From an uncultured Selenomonadales bacterium (GTDB taxonomy: Bacteria > Bacillota > Negativicutes > Selenomonadales > Selenomonadaceae): 37,645 nt of DNA. The notes under the pieces are model-generated. The model had not been told where the DNA came from. It did not search any database and worked only from the letters and a program-made list of their open reading frames with translations. The translations under genes were made by a program, and so were the position numbers. The DNA is taken from contig CALFJB010000047.1 in assembly GCA_937877565.1 (NCBI GenBank), positions 1-37,645 of the forward strand, given 5' to 3'. Positions 29,295 through 37,642 of this stretch are shown piece after piece; within the stretch, counting starts at the first letter, position 1, and the number at the start of each line of letters is the position of its first letter.

Positions 29295-31988
29295 TTAAGC
29301 CATCTGACGCTTAACCAAATTTGAAAAAATACCGCCGCGTTGTACCAATTCCTCAAAGCCGCCACTTTCAACAATTCTGCCCGCGTCCATAACAATAATT
29401 CTATCGCAGTTACGAATGGTAGAAAGTCTGTGCGCTACAATGATTCGCGTTGCCTTCAAATTGTCCAAACTTTTTGTAACAATCGCTTGAGTGCGGTTAT
29501 CCAGCGCGGAAGTTGCCTCGTCAAAAATCAGAATCGCCGGTTTTGTAACGAGAGCGCGGGCGATTAAAATTCTTTGACGTTGCCCGCCGGAAATATTTTT
29601 GCTGCCTTCGCTGATAACAGTTTGCATACCCATTGGCATCATTGCAATATCATCGGCAATTCCTGCCGCCTCTGCCGCTTGCCAAGCGTCATCTTGCGTC
29701 AAAGAATTTGTTCCAATTATATTTGTAAAAATATCGCCTGTCATCAGTTGCCCGTTTTGCAAAACTACGCCGAGTTGACTTCTTACCGACGGCAAATTTA
29801 TTTCTGATAAATCTTGTCCGTCATAAAAAATTCCGCCTTTCTTTGGATTTTCAAAACCTAAAAGCAATCTGACAAGCGTAGACTTGCCGCAACCGCTTTT
29901 ACCGACAATCGCCACATTTTCGCCAGCGGATATTTTAAAATTTATATCGTGTAAAACTTCCCTGCCTTCTACATAAGAAAAGCACAAATTATTAACTTCT
30001 ATTGCGCCGGATAAAATCCCTGCGTCAGGTTTATCGCCAACACTTTCAGGAATTTCTTTCAAGATTGGGCGAAAATTTTCAATGTGCGGCTGAATTGCAA
30101 AGTATTGCCCCACTAATGGAATTATTCCATTCAAAGTTCCGTTAAAAGCCGTAAACGCCGCCTGAAATGCAATGAATTGAGCATAGCTTATTCCTTGCAC
30201 CGTTTGACCGTTTGCGCCAACTTCATTCATTCCGTAAACCGCAATATAATAAAGTGCCATTGTCAAAATAAACGGCTGAATACTGCCGATAATCGTATTG
30301 TAGTTACCTTGCCAACGTAATTTTAAATTCCATTTCCACGTTTCACCAAAAACTTTGCTCCAAAGATAAAAAGCATTTTTTTCCGCGCCATGTTCCTTAA
30401 ATTTTGCAAGACCTGAAAAAATTTGCTGAATCGTCCCAGATTCTTCATTTTGCGCGGCAATTAAATTTCTTTGAAAACCAATGACGCGCCTATATATAAA
30501 AGCCGTGATAATAGCATAAACAATCCAAACTGCCACTGCAACCGCCGTTAATTTCAAACTGTAGTAACACATTAAGAAAATCGACCAAAACGAAAAGACA
30601 AATCCAAAAACTCCGCTGATAAATTCGGGGCTAACTAATTCTTTTATAACGCCCATTCCGCCCATTCTGCTTGCAAGTTCGCCCGTCGTAAATTGGCGAA
30701 AAAATTTTGTCGGCAAAGTTAAAAGTCTGCTCCAAAGTGCCGCCTCCGTCGCCATATTAATTCGCGTGGTTATTCGCATTACGGCGATTGTTCGCACTAT
30801 CCCCAAACTCGCCATAGTAAAACTCGTTACCATTGTAACTTGCGTAACGGTTGCAAGGCTTTGCCTGTCCAAAATTGGAATTATATCTGCAAAAATTGTT
30901 TCCGTGATTATTGGCATTACAAGCGGAATTAATCCGGAAAATAAGCCGACGGCAATTACCGTTTTATAATCTGCTGCCCAACATTGCTTAAAAATAAATT
31001 TCATCAAATCCAAAATTTTTAATTCACATGTTGGAAATCCCGCGTAACATTCAAAGGCATCTTTTGAAATTTCTTTTGCAACTTCGTCATCAATTTTCAC
31101 GCCGTCGGGAAATTTTTTTGTAACAACTTTATAATTTCCCGGCGAAGTAGGAACAAATACTGCTAGGTCTTTTTTTTCGCCGAAATATCCAATCAAAACG
31201 CCGCTATCTTTTTTGTACCAGCCATTAATCAAAGTAACCAAGCGCATTTGCATATTGCCTTTTTGTATCAGCCTGTGCAAAAGTTTGACTTGATCAAATT
31301 TTTTTGTAAGTTCCGGCGCAATTTTTATATTTTCAGTCGGCATTTTTAAAGCGATGGCAGCACGTCTGACAACAAATGTTGCCTCCTCAATTTTTTCGTT
31401 ACGTGAAATACTTTCACTGAAAGTTAAATTTTCTTCGCCAAGTAAATTTGAAATGGCGTTATCAACAATTCGCCGCTGATTTCTTTCGCGAACTTCGACA
31501 CGTTGAGAAAATTTTTTGTCTTCTGACTTAAAACGTACACCCAACAACATTGATAAAATTTCTTCGTTGGTTTGAAATTTTTCAATCAAATTTTCTAAGT
31601 CTGTGCAGTCTTCAAAAAAATCTTTTTCACGCCATTTTATTAAAATATCGTCGCCCTTGTCCGCCAAAAGTTCTAGCCATGAAAGTTTTATCAATTCGCC
31701 GAACCATTTTTTCATAAAATTTTTTAAATCGTCCGACGAAACGGATTCAAATTGCAAAATTTCTATTTCTGAATCTTCAACCGCGTATATAACAGTTTCG
31801 ACTTGTTCAAATTCATCTAACGTAGGGAAAGCCGCGCAATTTTTTTCAAATTCCGCCAAAAATTCTTGTCTGAATGAACCTTCGCCGCTCATTATCGCAT
31901 AAACTTCAATTCGCCCGCTTAAAACTTTGGCTAAACCTTTTTCAAGTTTAAACCTATCTCCTGCCGACAAAACAATTTTCTCGTTCAT
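29295..31988 (-). CDS. NHLP-type bacteriocin exporter, ABC transporter/permease without peptidase domain (ABC2 type)
   Basis: I chose the ATG at 31988; a GTG at 32003 sits in the AGGTGA that probably serves as ribosome site. The 897-residue protein has an N-terminal soluble domain of about 330 residues starting with a cupin/cNMP-like stretch (LSAGDRFKLEKGLAKVLSGRIEVY), a six-helix ABC membrane domain (about 340-640), and a C-terminal ATPase with GKSGCGKST (Walker A), SGGQRQRILIARAL (signature) and ILIFDEATSALD (Walker B). This layout is that of the NHLM 'ABC2' proteins, which lack the C39 peptidase and pair with an 'ABC1' partner. It has an extended -10 promoter of its own after the terminator of the peptide gene. 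Confidence 0.9.
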   Translation of the reverse strand: MNEKIVLSAGDRFKLEKGLAKVLSGRIEVYAIMSGEGSFRQEFLAEFEKNCAAFPTLDEFEQVETVIYAVEDSEIEILQFESVSSDDLKNFMKKWFGELIKLSWLELLADKGDDILIKWREKDFFEDCTDLENLIEKFQTNEEILSMLLGVRFKSEDKKFSQRVEVRERNQRRIVDNAISNLLGEENLTFSESISRNEKIEEATFVVRRAAIALKMPTENIKIAPELTKKFDQVKLLHRLIQKGNMQMRLVTLINGWYKKDSGVLIGYFGEKKDLAVFVPTSPGNYKVVTKKFPDGVKIDDEVAKEISKDAFECYAGFPTCELKILDLMKFIFKQCWAADYKTVIAVGLFSGLIPLVMPIITETIFADIIPILDRQSLATVTQVTMVTSFTMASLGIVRTIAVMRITTRINMATEAALWSRLLTLPTKFFRQFTTGELASRMGGMGVIKELVSPEFISGVFGFVFSFWSIFLMCYYSLKLTAVAVAVWIVYAIITAFIYRRVIGFQRNLIAAQNEESGTIQQIFSGLAKFKEHGAEKNAFYLWSKVFGETWKWNLKLRWQGNYNTIIGSIQPFILTMALYYIAVYGMNEVGANGQTVQGISYAQFIAFQAAFTAFNGTLNGIIPLVGQYFAIQPHIENFRPILKEIPESVGDKPDAGILSGAIEVNNLCFSYVEGREVLHDINFKISAGENVAIVGKSGCGKSTLVRLLLGFENPKKGGIFYDGQDLSEINLPSVRSQLGVVLQNGQLMTGDIFTNIIGTNSLTQDDAWQAAEAAGIADDIAMMPMGMQTVISEGSKNISGGQRQRILIARALVTKPAILIFDEATSALDNRTQAIVTKSLDNLKATRIIVAHRLSTIRNCDRIIVMDAGRIVESGGFEELVQRGGIFSNLVKRQMA

Positions 31989-32024
31989 TTGTAAAGTTAT
32001 CACCTGTTCAAGAAATTTTTTCCA

Positions 32025-32034
32025 ATTATATCAC
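32025..32034 (-). promoter_or_regulatory. Extended -10 promoter of the ABC2-type gene
   Basis: On the minus strand, TGTGATATAAT with TATAAT at 32030-32025, directly after the T run of the peptide-gene terminator. Confidence 0.5.
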
Positions 32035-32040
32035 AAAAAA

Positions 32041-32066
32041 AATCCCAACGACTAATCGAAGGGATT
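32041..32066 (-). terminator. Terminator after the peptide gene
   Basis: AATCCC (32041-32046) pairs with GGGATT (32061-32066); eight T's follow on the minus strand. It separates the short, probably abundant peptide mRNA from the ABC2-type gene. Confidence 0.75.
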
Positions 32067-32102
32067 TTTTTATTGCGACCGTCCGCCGCGTTTTGTTGGT
32101 TA

Positions 32103-32294
32103 TTAAAGCCAATTAACAGCTGCCTTAACACCAGGCTGATTTGAAGCGGGGTTTTTGTCGTCGGCGGTGTTCAAATTTATGTCGCTACGAATTTTTGTCC
32201 ACCAATTGCCGCCCGCGACCTTTTCGAGTTCCTCGTCGTCGAGCTTTTCGAGTTCATCATTGATTTTTTTGAGATTTTCTTCACGTGTTGCCAT
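32103..32294 (-). CDS. Double-glycine leader peptide (exported bacteriocin-like peptide)
   Basis: The 63-residue precursor starts with an ATG behind AGGAGGAATT. Residues 1-29 form a charged helical leader ending LDDEELEKVAGG, the classical double-glycine site cut by C39 peptidases. The predicted product has 34 residues, starts NWWTKIRSD and ends AVNWL, with Trp at both ends, no Cys, and a Pro/Asn-rich middle. No lanthionine, YcaO, radical SAM or other modifying enzyme lies in the cluster, and without Cys no thioether or disulfide can form. It sits between the two ABC genes, one of which carries a C39 domain. An antibacterial or signalling role is inference. Its promoter shares the sigma-linked motif. 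Confidence 0.82.
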   Translation of the reverse strand: MATREENLKKINDELEKLDDEELEKVAGGNWWTKIRSDINLNTADDKNPASNQPGVKAAVNWL

Positions 32295-32339
32295 TTTTAA
32301 TTCCTCCTAAAAATTTTTTGAAATTTTGTTTTCACTTCG

Positions 32340-32368
32340 TTATATGCACGACTTAAATTTTTATGACA
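32340..32368 (-). promoter_or_regulatory. Sigma-linked promoter motif before the peptide gene
   Basis: On the minus strand, TGTCATAAAA (32368-32359), nine bases, GTGCATATAA (32349-32340). The upstream part is identical to that before the sigma gene, the downstream part to that before the 77-residue gene. Confidence 0.65.
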
Positions 32369-32412
32369 GGATTTTATAAAAATTTTTTCACCGCGCCAAA
32401 TAAAAAAATTTG

Positions 32413-34620
32413 CTATTCAATTTCAACCGCGCTTTCATAACGTTCAGCAATAAGGCGGCTGTATGCACCATCGCGCTGAATCATATCCCGATGTTTGCCG
32501 CGTTCAACAACAACGCCGCGTTCCAAAACTATAATTTCGTCGGCATCACGAATAGTAGAAAGTCTATGAGCAACGATTAAGCAAGAGCAACCGCGCCGCC
32601 GAATATTTTCCAAAATTTTTTGCTCGGTAACAGGATCAAGCGCACTTGTTGCCTCGTCTAAAATTAAAAGAGAAGGATTGATAGCCAACGCCCGCGCTAT
32701 TTCCAAACGTTGACGTTGCCCGCCGCTGAAATTTAAGCCGCCTTCAGAAACTTTGGAGTCGTAACCGTCTTCAAGTTGTAAAATATCTTCGTGAATACAA
32801 GCATCTTTGGCAGCCTGTACCACGTCAGATTTTTTTATTGAATCGTCAAAAAGCGTTAAATTTTCGGTAATTGTTCCGGTTAATTGAAAAATATCTTGAT
32901 CAACGGCAGAAATAGAATTAACAATGGCGGCACGTGGAATTTGGCGGCGCAATTTACCATCAAATTTAACTTCGCCGCACCATTCTTCGTAAATTCCGGT
33001 AACAATTTTAGCAACGGTAGATTTTCCACTGCCGGACGCACCGACAACCGCCACCCAATGACCGGGCTTAATGTGCAGATTAAAATCTTTCAGCAAAGGT
33101 TTTTCCAATGGCGAATAACCGAAAGAAATATTTTTTAATTCCAATTCGCCGGAAAGTCTTTCAACATTTGCAGAAATTTTTTCGTCCTTGCAATTTAAAT
33201 CGTCAATTTCATAGCGGCGCACGTCATTTAATCTTTGCATTTGCATTTCAGTAGATTGCAACGTTGAGCCTAAGCCGAGCAAAGCATTAACAGGAGCTTG
33301 AAAACTAGCCATTAAATTTTGAAAAGCCATAAATATACCGGCAGTCATTGCGCCGTCCATAATGGAAAAGCCGCCGAGAGTCATAATAAGTGCGCCGTTA
33401 ATTCCGCCAAGAAGTGTTGGAATTATTGTAGCCGTCATTTGCCAAATAGCAACGTCTTGACTTGCAGATAAAACTTTGGCGCGGTAACCAGCCCATTTTG
33501 CAAAAAAATCAGCTTCGTTGCCGTTAGCTTTAATAGTTTCAATCATAGATAAGCCGTTAATTGCCACGCCATATTCTTTGCCCGCGTCCTGCTGAATTTT
33601 CATTTGCAAATCTGTTAAATGTCTGCGAAGTGCGAAAAAAATTATTATATCGACGCTTGAAAATGCAACGCCAATTATTGTTAAGGTTACGTTGTACTGT
33701 AAAAGTAAAAGCAAATAGAAAATGGCAACGAAAAAATTTAAAATTACGGTTGCCGCAGGTCCCGATAAAACTCCTGCGATTGATTCATTGTAATTGACAC
33801 GGCTTGCAACTTCCGCCGCGTATCTTTGATTGAAAAATTGCATTGGCAAGCGTAGCAAGTGCCAAAAGAATTTTGAAGAATCAGCCAAAGTTAATTTTCT
33901 TTGCCAACGAGTTAAAACTACTGCTTGCAAAAAATTCATTGCGCCGCAAACAACAAATGAAAGCGTCATAGCCAACATAAAATTGAACATCCAATCTGGA
34001 TGCTTTTTTGTTAAAATATCGTCCAAAAAAATTTGCGAAAAAACAGGCGACGCTAAGCCGGGGATAATCATACCGAGATTTAAAAGCAAAATGAAAAGCA
34101 CTGCCCATTTATCCTGCGCGAGTTTTTCAGCAACAGCCTTGAAAATATTGTAACGTTCGCCTTCTTTAACAAAATTTTCGTTCGGTTCAATTTTCAATGC
34201 AACGCCGGTGTAAGAAGTTTTAAAATCTTCCCAATATACCGTGCGCCGCCCCATAGCAGGATCATTCAGATAAGCCTTGCCGTTTTTAATTCCTTCCAAA
34301 ACTACAAAATGATTGAACTCCCAGTGAATTATCATAGGGAAGGCGGCAACTTCTTTAACTCTATCAGCCGAAAATTTATAGCCGTCAGCATTGCAACCGC
34401 GATTTCTAGCGGCACGAAGTACACAACTAGCCTTTGAGCCGTCACGATTGACGCCGCATTCTTGCCGTAATTTTTCAAGCGGCAACCATAAACCGTAGTG
34501 CGCCAAAATCATTGACAAAGACGCCGCGCCACATTCCGTAGCTTCCATTTGTAAAATCGTTGGAACTTTTACGCGCGAGCCGTCATCAAAAAATTTTTTA
34601 ATTCTTTCAAAAATATTCAT
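32413..34620 (-). CDS. NHLP-type bacteriocin exporter, C39 peptidase/permease/ATPase (ABC1 type)
   Basis: The 735-residue protein starts with an ATG behind GAGGAATT. It has an N-terminal C39 cysteine peptidase domain with Cys30 in QMEATECGAAS, the His in HWEFNHFVVLEG and the Asp in YLNDPAMGRR, so all three catalytic residues are present. A six-helix membrane domain (about 165-450) and an ATPase follow, with GASGSGKST, FSGGQRQRLEIARAL and LLILDEATSALD. It should cut the double-glycine leader and drive export. It is the first ABC gene after the two adaptors, and it has its own extended -10 promoter. Confidence 0.93.
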   Translation of the reverse strand: MNIFERIKKFFDDGSRVKVPTILQMEATECGAASLSMILAHYGLWLPLEKLRQECGVNRDGSKASCVLRAARNRGCNADGYKFSADRVKEVAAFPMIIHWEFNHFVVLEGIKNGKAYLNDPAMGRRTVYWEDFKTSYTGVALKIEPNENFVKEGERYNIFKAVAEKLAQDKWAVLFILLLNLGMIIPGLASPVFSQIFLDDILTKKHPDWMFNFMLAMTLSFVVCGAMNFLQAVVLTRWQRKLTLADSSKFFWHLLRLPMQFFNQRYAAEVASRVNYNESIAGVLSGPAATVILNFFVAIFYLLLLLQYNVTLTIIGVAFSSVDIIIFFALRRHLTDLQMKIQQDAGKEYGVAINGLSMIETIKANGNEADFFAKWAGYRAKVLSASQDVAIWQMTATIIPTLLGGINGALIMTLGGFSIMDGAMTAGIFMAFQNLMASFQAPVNALLGLGSTLQSTEMQMQRLNDVRRYEIDDLNCKDEKISANVERLSGELELKNISFGYSPLEKPLLKDFNLHIKPGHWVAVVGASGSGKSTVAKIVTGIYEEWCGEVKFDGKLRRQIPRAAIVNSISAVDQDIFQLTGTITENLTLFDDSIKKSDVVQAAKDACIHEDILQLEDGYDSKVSEGGLNFSGGQRQRLEIARALAINPSLLILDEATSALDPVTEQKILENIRRRGCSCLIVAHRLSTIRDADEIIVLERGVVVERGKHRDMIQRDGAYSRLIAERYESAVEIE

Positions 34621-34660
34621 TAAAATTCCTCTTTAACGACTGTACTAAAATTTTTCAAAA

Positions 34661-34671
34661 TTATATCACAA
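34661..34671 (-). promoter_or_regulatory. Extended -10 promoter of the ABC1-type gene
   Basis: On the minus strand, TGTGATATAAT about 40 bases before the ATG at 34620, downstream of the weak hairpin CGCC-TTCG-GGC plus T run at 34680-34691 that may end the adaptor transcript. Confidence 0.45.
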
Positions 34672-34708
34672 AAAAAATTGCCCGAAGGCGTAAAAAAAAA
34701 TTTCATTT

Positions 34709-35689
34709 TCAGCGATTTCTTAGCCAGTGACTTAATTTATAAAAAACTTTTTCAATCGGCGGCTTGCGCTCAATTATTATTGAACCTGTGCAAAAAGAAC
34801 CGGGAGTTATTGGTTTATGTTCGCCAACTTTTGAAGTCCACAAGTAGCCGGATTCAGAATCAGCATCTTTAACCAAGTCAAAAGTTACTTCCATAACCGC
34901 GCCTTGTTGCGCCTGCAAAATGAATTGTGCAAGTTGCGAATTGCCCAAATGTTGCCCAATTCCTTGAGCCGTAACGGGATATTGAGAAACGGTACGAACG
35001 ACGCCAATTAAAGAGCCGGATTGCGAAACGTCAACGCCGTTAGGCGCAAGTTGAATCGTCATTCCTTTTTCAATACGCTTGCCTTTATCGACGGGAACAT
35101 ATAAAAGCCCTGTTAAATCGTCGCGGTTTTGGGTAATTCTAACGGTACAGATAGGAGTACCGGCAGAAATCATAGTACCTTCATCAACCATAACTTCATC
35201 AACAATTCCATCATAATCTGAGTAAATATCTTCAGCAACAGTTTGCTGATATTCTTTTGCGTTGTACTGATAAGCGCGATTCATAGCATCCCTATCGCTG
35301 GACGCAAGCCCCATTCCGTATTGCGCCATTGTAGTATCTGCGGATTGTTCGGCTTGTTCCATATGTGCAATTAAATCGCCTTTTCTGATAACGTCGCCGG
35401 GTTTTACGTAGAGATGAGAAATTTTGCCCGTTGCAACGTGCGAAATATTTAACACGCCCGCCGAGTCCATAATTAAGCCCATTCCATCTGCTTTTTCAGT
35501 GAACGCACCGAAAATTGACCACAAAATTACCGAAAAAAGCAAAACTAAAATTGAAATTAACGCCATCCAATTTATTGGCGTAGTTATCGGCAACATTGTA
35601 TCCAGTCTTTCCGGCGAGCGCAGTTTATCCAGTGCCTCTTGACTGAAAATTTGTGATTTATCTGCTGGCAATTTATTTTTCATCTCCAA
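34709..35689 (-). CDS. NHLP-type HlyD-family secretion adaptor
   Basis: The 326-residue protein has a cytoplasmic N-terminus of about 40 residues, one transmembrane helix (MALISILVLLFSVILWSIFG, about 42-61), and a periplasmic part with a split biotinyl-lipoyl-like domain (ISHLYVKPGDVIRKGDLIA and its partner DGIVDEVMVDEGTMISAGTPI) around a short helical hairpin. The size and N-terminal pattern (LRSPERLDTMLPIT) match NHLM HlyD-type adaptors. It overlaps the upstream adaptor gene by 17 bp, so the two are translationally coupled. The TTG at 35689 is the likeliest start; an ATG at 35683 lies too close to its GGAG. Confidence 0.88.
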   Translation of the reverse strand: MEMKNKLPADKSQIFSQEALDKLRSPERLDTMLPITTPINWMALISILVLLFSVILWSIFGAFTEKADGMGLIMDSAGVLNISHVATGKISHLYVKPGDVIRKGDLIAHMEQAEQSADTTMAQYGMGLASSDRDAMNRAYQYNAKEYQQTVAEDIYSDYDGIVDEVMVDEGTMISAGTPICTVRITQNRDDLTGLLYVPVDKGKRIEKGMTIQLAPNGVDVSQSGSLIGVVRTVSQYPVTAQGIGQHLGNSQLAQFILQAQQGAVMEVTFDLVKDADSESGYLWTSKVGEHKPITPGSFCTGSIIIERKPPIEKVFYKLSHWLRNR

Positions 35690-36842
35690 TCAAAGTTATT
35701 GTAACTTTCATACCCGTTTCAAGACCTTTAGTAGCTGAAGTGACAACAATTTCTCCTTCGTGCAAACCGGCTAAAATTTCAATAAATTCGCCGTCGTCTG
35801 CGCCAACTTTAACTTCGCGGCGTTCCAAATTATTATCGCCTTTGACTACGAAAACAAATTTTCTGTTAGTATCGCTCAATGCAGAAAGCGGAATTGTCAG
35901 CGCATTGTGTTTTGAGTTTCTAATCAGTTCCACGCCATTATAAGTTTGTTGCTCCAAAATTCCTGCGCGATTGTCAATTTCAAAAATTATTTTACGCATT
36001 GCCGCCGCTTGATTTAAATTTGGAATAATTTCACGAACATAAACGGGAAAAGTTTGAGCCTTGCCCAAATTGCCCGCGCCATATTCTGTATCATAAGCCT
36101 TTTGAAAGGCGCGGCTGTTAGTAAAATTCAATTCCAATCTTTCGCCGACAGAAAATTCTTTGGCTTGAATGTCTTCAACAGGCAATGAAAAATTTAGCGT
36201 TGAAAAGTTGCCGACTAATGCTATTGGCGTTCCCGCCGTTACGAACGCGCCAATTTGCTTGTATAAAATTAAAATTTCGCCGTCAATGGGGGCGGTAACT
36301 TGTTGGCGTGAATCCTGTACCAAAAGTTGTGCTTTTTGTGCTTGAGCCTCGCGCAGGTTTGCTTGTGCCGCCTCAAAATTCAATTTGGCTTCGTCGTATT
36401 TTTCAAGCGAAGTTGCATTTTTTTCTTTCAAACGTTCGTATCTTGCAAAAGAATTTTTTGACTGCAAAACTTGCGCTTCTGCTCTGGCGATCGCGCTTTC
36501 TGCCTGCTGAATTTTTAGCGGTATATCTTCGTTGACTAGTTCAAATAAAATTTGTCCTTTGCTTACTGCAGAATTTTTGGAAATAAAAGCGTTTTCTATT
36601 CTGCCGTCGATTAGTGCCACTGCATCTGCCATTTCTTCCGAAGTCAAATTTATTGTGTCCAATACAAAAACCGGCTGCAAATTTCTGAATTTAGCCGTTG
36701 CTCCTTGCAATGGAATTGTTCTGTTTTGCATTCGCATTTCTATTTGTCCTTCGTCTGTTTTATTTAAATACGCGCCGTAACCGATTAAAGCAACTGAAAA
36801 TGTCAAAATTATAATCATTCCAATGAAGTATAATCTTTTCAT
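35673..36842 (-). CDS. RND/HlyD-type periplasmic adaptor (membrane fusion protein)
   Basis: The 389-residue protein starts with an ATG behind GGAGGAAT. It has an N-terminal membrane anchor (about residues 5-24), a lipoyl half (VALIDGRIENAFISKNSAVSKG), a long helical hairpin (about 115-180, rich in Gln, Ala and Glu), the second lipoyl half (VTAPIDGEILILYKQIGAFV), and beta-barrel and membrane-proximal domains ending GLETGMKVTI. This is the full set for an adaptor that docks to TolC. Having it beside the NHLP adaptor is unusual and implies that the exporter is extended to the outer membrane. It is the first gene of the cluster. Confidence 0.88.
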   Translation of the reverse strand: MKRLYFIGMIIILTFSVALIGYGAYLNKTDEGQIEMRMQNRTIPLQGATAKFRNLQPVFVLDTINLTSEEMADAVALIDGRIENAFISKNSAVSKGQILFELVNEDIPLKIQQAESAIARAEAQVLQSKNSFARYERLKEKNATSLEKYDEAKLNFEAAQANLREAQAQKAQLLVQDSRQQVTAPIDGEILILYKQIGAFVTAGTPIALVGNFSTLNFSLPVEDIQAKEFSVGERLELNFTNSRAFQKAYDTEYGAGNLGKAQTFPVYVREIIPNLNQAAAMRKIIFEIDNRAGILEQQTYNGVELIRNSKHNALTIPLSALSDTNRKFVFVVKGDNNLERREVKVGADDGEFIEILAGLHEGEIVVTSATKGLETGMKVTITLIGDEK

Positions 36843-37017
36843 AAATATTCCTCCAATTTGTATTGTCTATTTCAAGTTGCGGTGACTAGCACAAAAAATC
36901 TGTAACACATTTCCGCTGCCAAAGAAATTTCCCATTAGACAAATTTTTCACAAGAATTAAAATTTCAACGCCAGTCATTATGTAAAAAACGTTTTGCCCC
37001 GCGCAGTAGGGAAAACT

Positions 37018-37149
37018 TCAAAAAATAATTGGCGGTAAGTTGGATATGTCAGCAAAAAAATTTTTCATCAGCACTTCAAAGCGTGTGCCTTTGTCAACTT
37101 CAGAAATTGAAATTTTGCGGTACTTTTCTAAAATTTTTTCAATTTCCAT
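37018..37149 (-). pseudogene. N-terminal remnant of a helicase/restriction-type protein
   Basis: A 43-codon frame starts at an ATG at 37149 and reads LEKYRKISISEVDKGTRFEV, then LMKNFFADI, then a TGA. The 'KYR.IS.SE.DKG.RFE.LM' pattern is how many large DEAD/DEAH helicase-like restriction proteins (type ISP and relatives) begin. Here the match stops after about 35 residues, so only the start survives. No clear promoter or ribosome site is visible. The call rests on a short match and is tentative. Confidence 0.4.
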
Positions 37150-37183
37150 AGTAATTGCCTTTAAGTTTTGGTTGGATTATTTG

Positions 37184-37405
37184 TTAAATCAACGCAAGAT
37201 ATTTACTTTGCTCGTTGACAGGAATTTTGAGAGCGTTCATAGCTTGTTGTGCTGTTAAGTTTAATGTTTCCATCAGGCTACGAATATTTTCAATTAAATT
37301 TTTTTCCTTACCTTCAGCCGCCGCTTTTTTAGCAGCTTTTTTAGCGGCTTTTTCTGCAGCTTCAGCAATTTCATCTTTAAAAATTTCAGCAACAATGTTA
37401 TTCAT
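37184..37405 (-). CDS. 73-residue Ala/Lys-rich protein, tandem copy 1
   Basis: The ATG at 37405 follows AGGAG. The protein has an Ala/Lys/Glu-rich helix (residues 10-35, KAAKKAAKKAAAEGKEK) and a C-terminal segment IRSLMETLNLTAQQAMNALKIP followed by EQSKYLALI. That C-terminal pattern resembles the tails of Rpn/PD-(D/E)XK-type transposon-linked nucleases in gut Firmicutes, but the nuclease domain is missing. It may be a detached tail or an independent small coiled-coil protein. It differs from copy 2 by one residue (Ser versus Asn). Confidence 0.6.
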   Translation of the reverse strand: MNNIVAEIFKDEIAEAAEKAAKKAAKKAAAEGKEKNLIENIRSLMETLNLTAQQAMNALKIPVNEQSKYLALI

Positions 37406-37420
37406 CTTTCAAACTCCTAA

Positions 37421-37642
37421 CTAAATTAATGCAAGATACTTATTTTGCTCGTTGACAGGAATTTTGAGAGCGTTCATAGCTTGTTGTGCTGTTAAGTTTA
37501 ATGTTTCCATCAGGCTACGAATATTTTCAATTAAATTTTTTTCCTTACCTTCAGCCGCCGCTTTTTTAGCAGCTTTTTTAGCGGCTTTTTCTGCAGCTTC
37601 AGCAATTTCATCTTTAAAAATTTCAGCAACAATGTTATTCAT
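37421..37642 (-). CDS. 73-residue Ala/Lys-rich protein, tandem copy 2
   Basis: The gene is complete, with its ATG three bases from the window edge. It differs from copy 1 only near the C-terminus (EQNKYLALI). The two start codons are 237 bp apart, and the DNA is almost identical over the whole coding region, so the duplication is recent. More copies may lie beyond the edge. Its ribosome site is outside the window. Confidence 0.6.
   Translation of the reverse strand: MNNIVAEIFKDEIAEAAEKAAKKAAKKAAAEGKEKNLIENIRSLMETLNLTAQQAMNALKIPVNEQNKYLALI

Noticed and set aside
32103..32294. The GG peptide as a lanthipeptide or disulfide-bonded bacteriocin
   Set aside because: The predicted core has no Cys and no lanthionine synthetase or other modifying enzyme lies in the cluster.
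21174..34671. TGTGATATAAT as part of the sigma-linked motif
   Set aside because: It also occurs before the zinc-ribbon gene, lacks the TGTCATAAAA part and has a different distance to the GTG, so it looks like an ordinary extended -10 promoter.
37040..37258. A plus-strand 72-codon frame
   Set aside because: It has no ribosome site, runs antisense to the helicase remnant and the first 73-residue gene, and shows no protein-like conservation.
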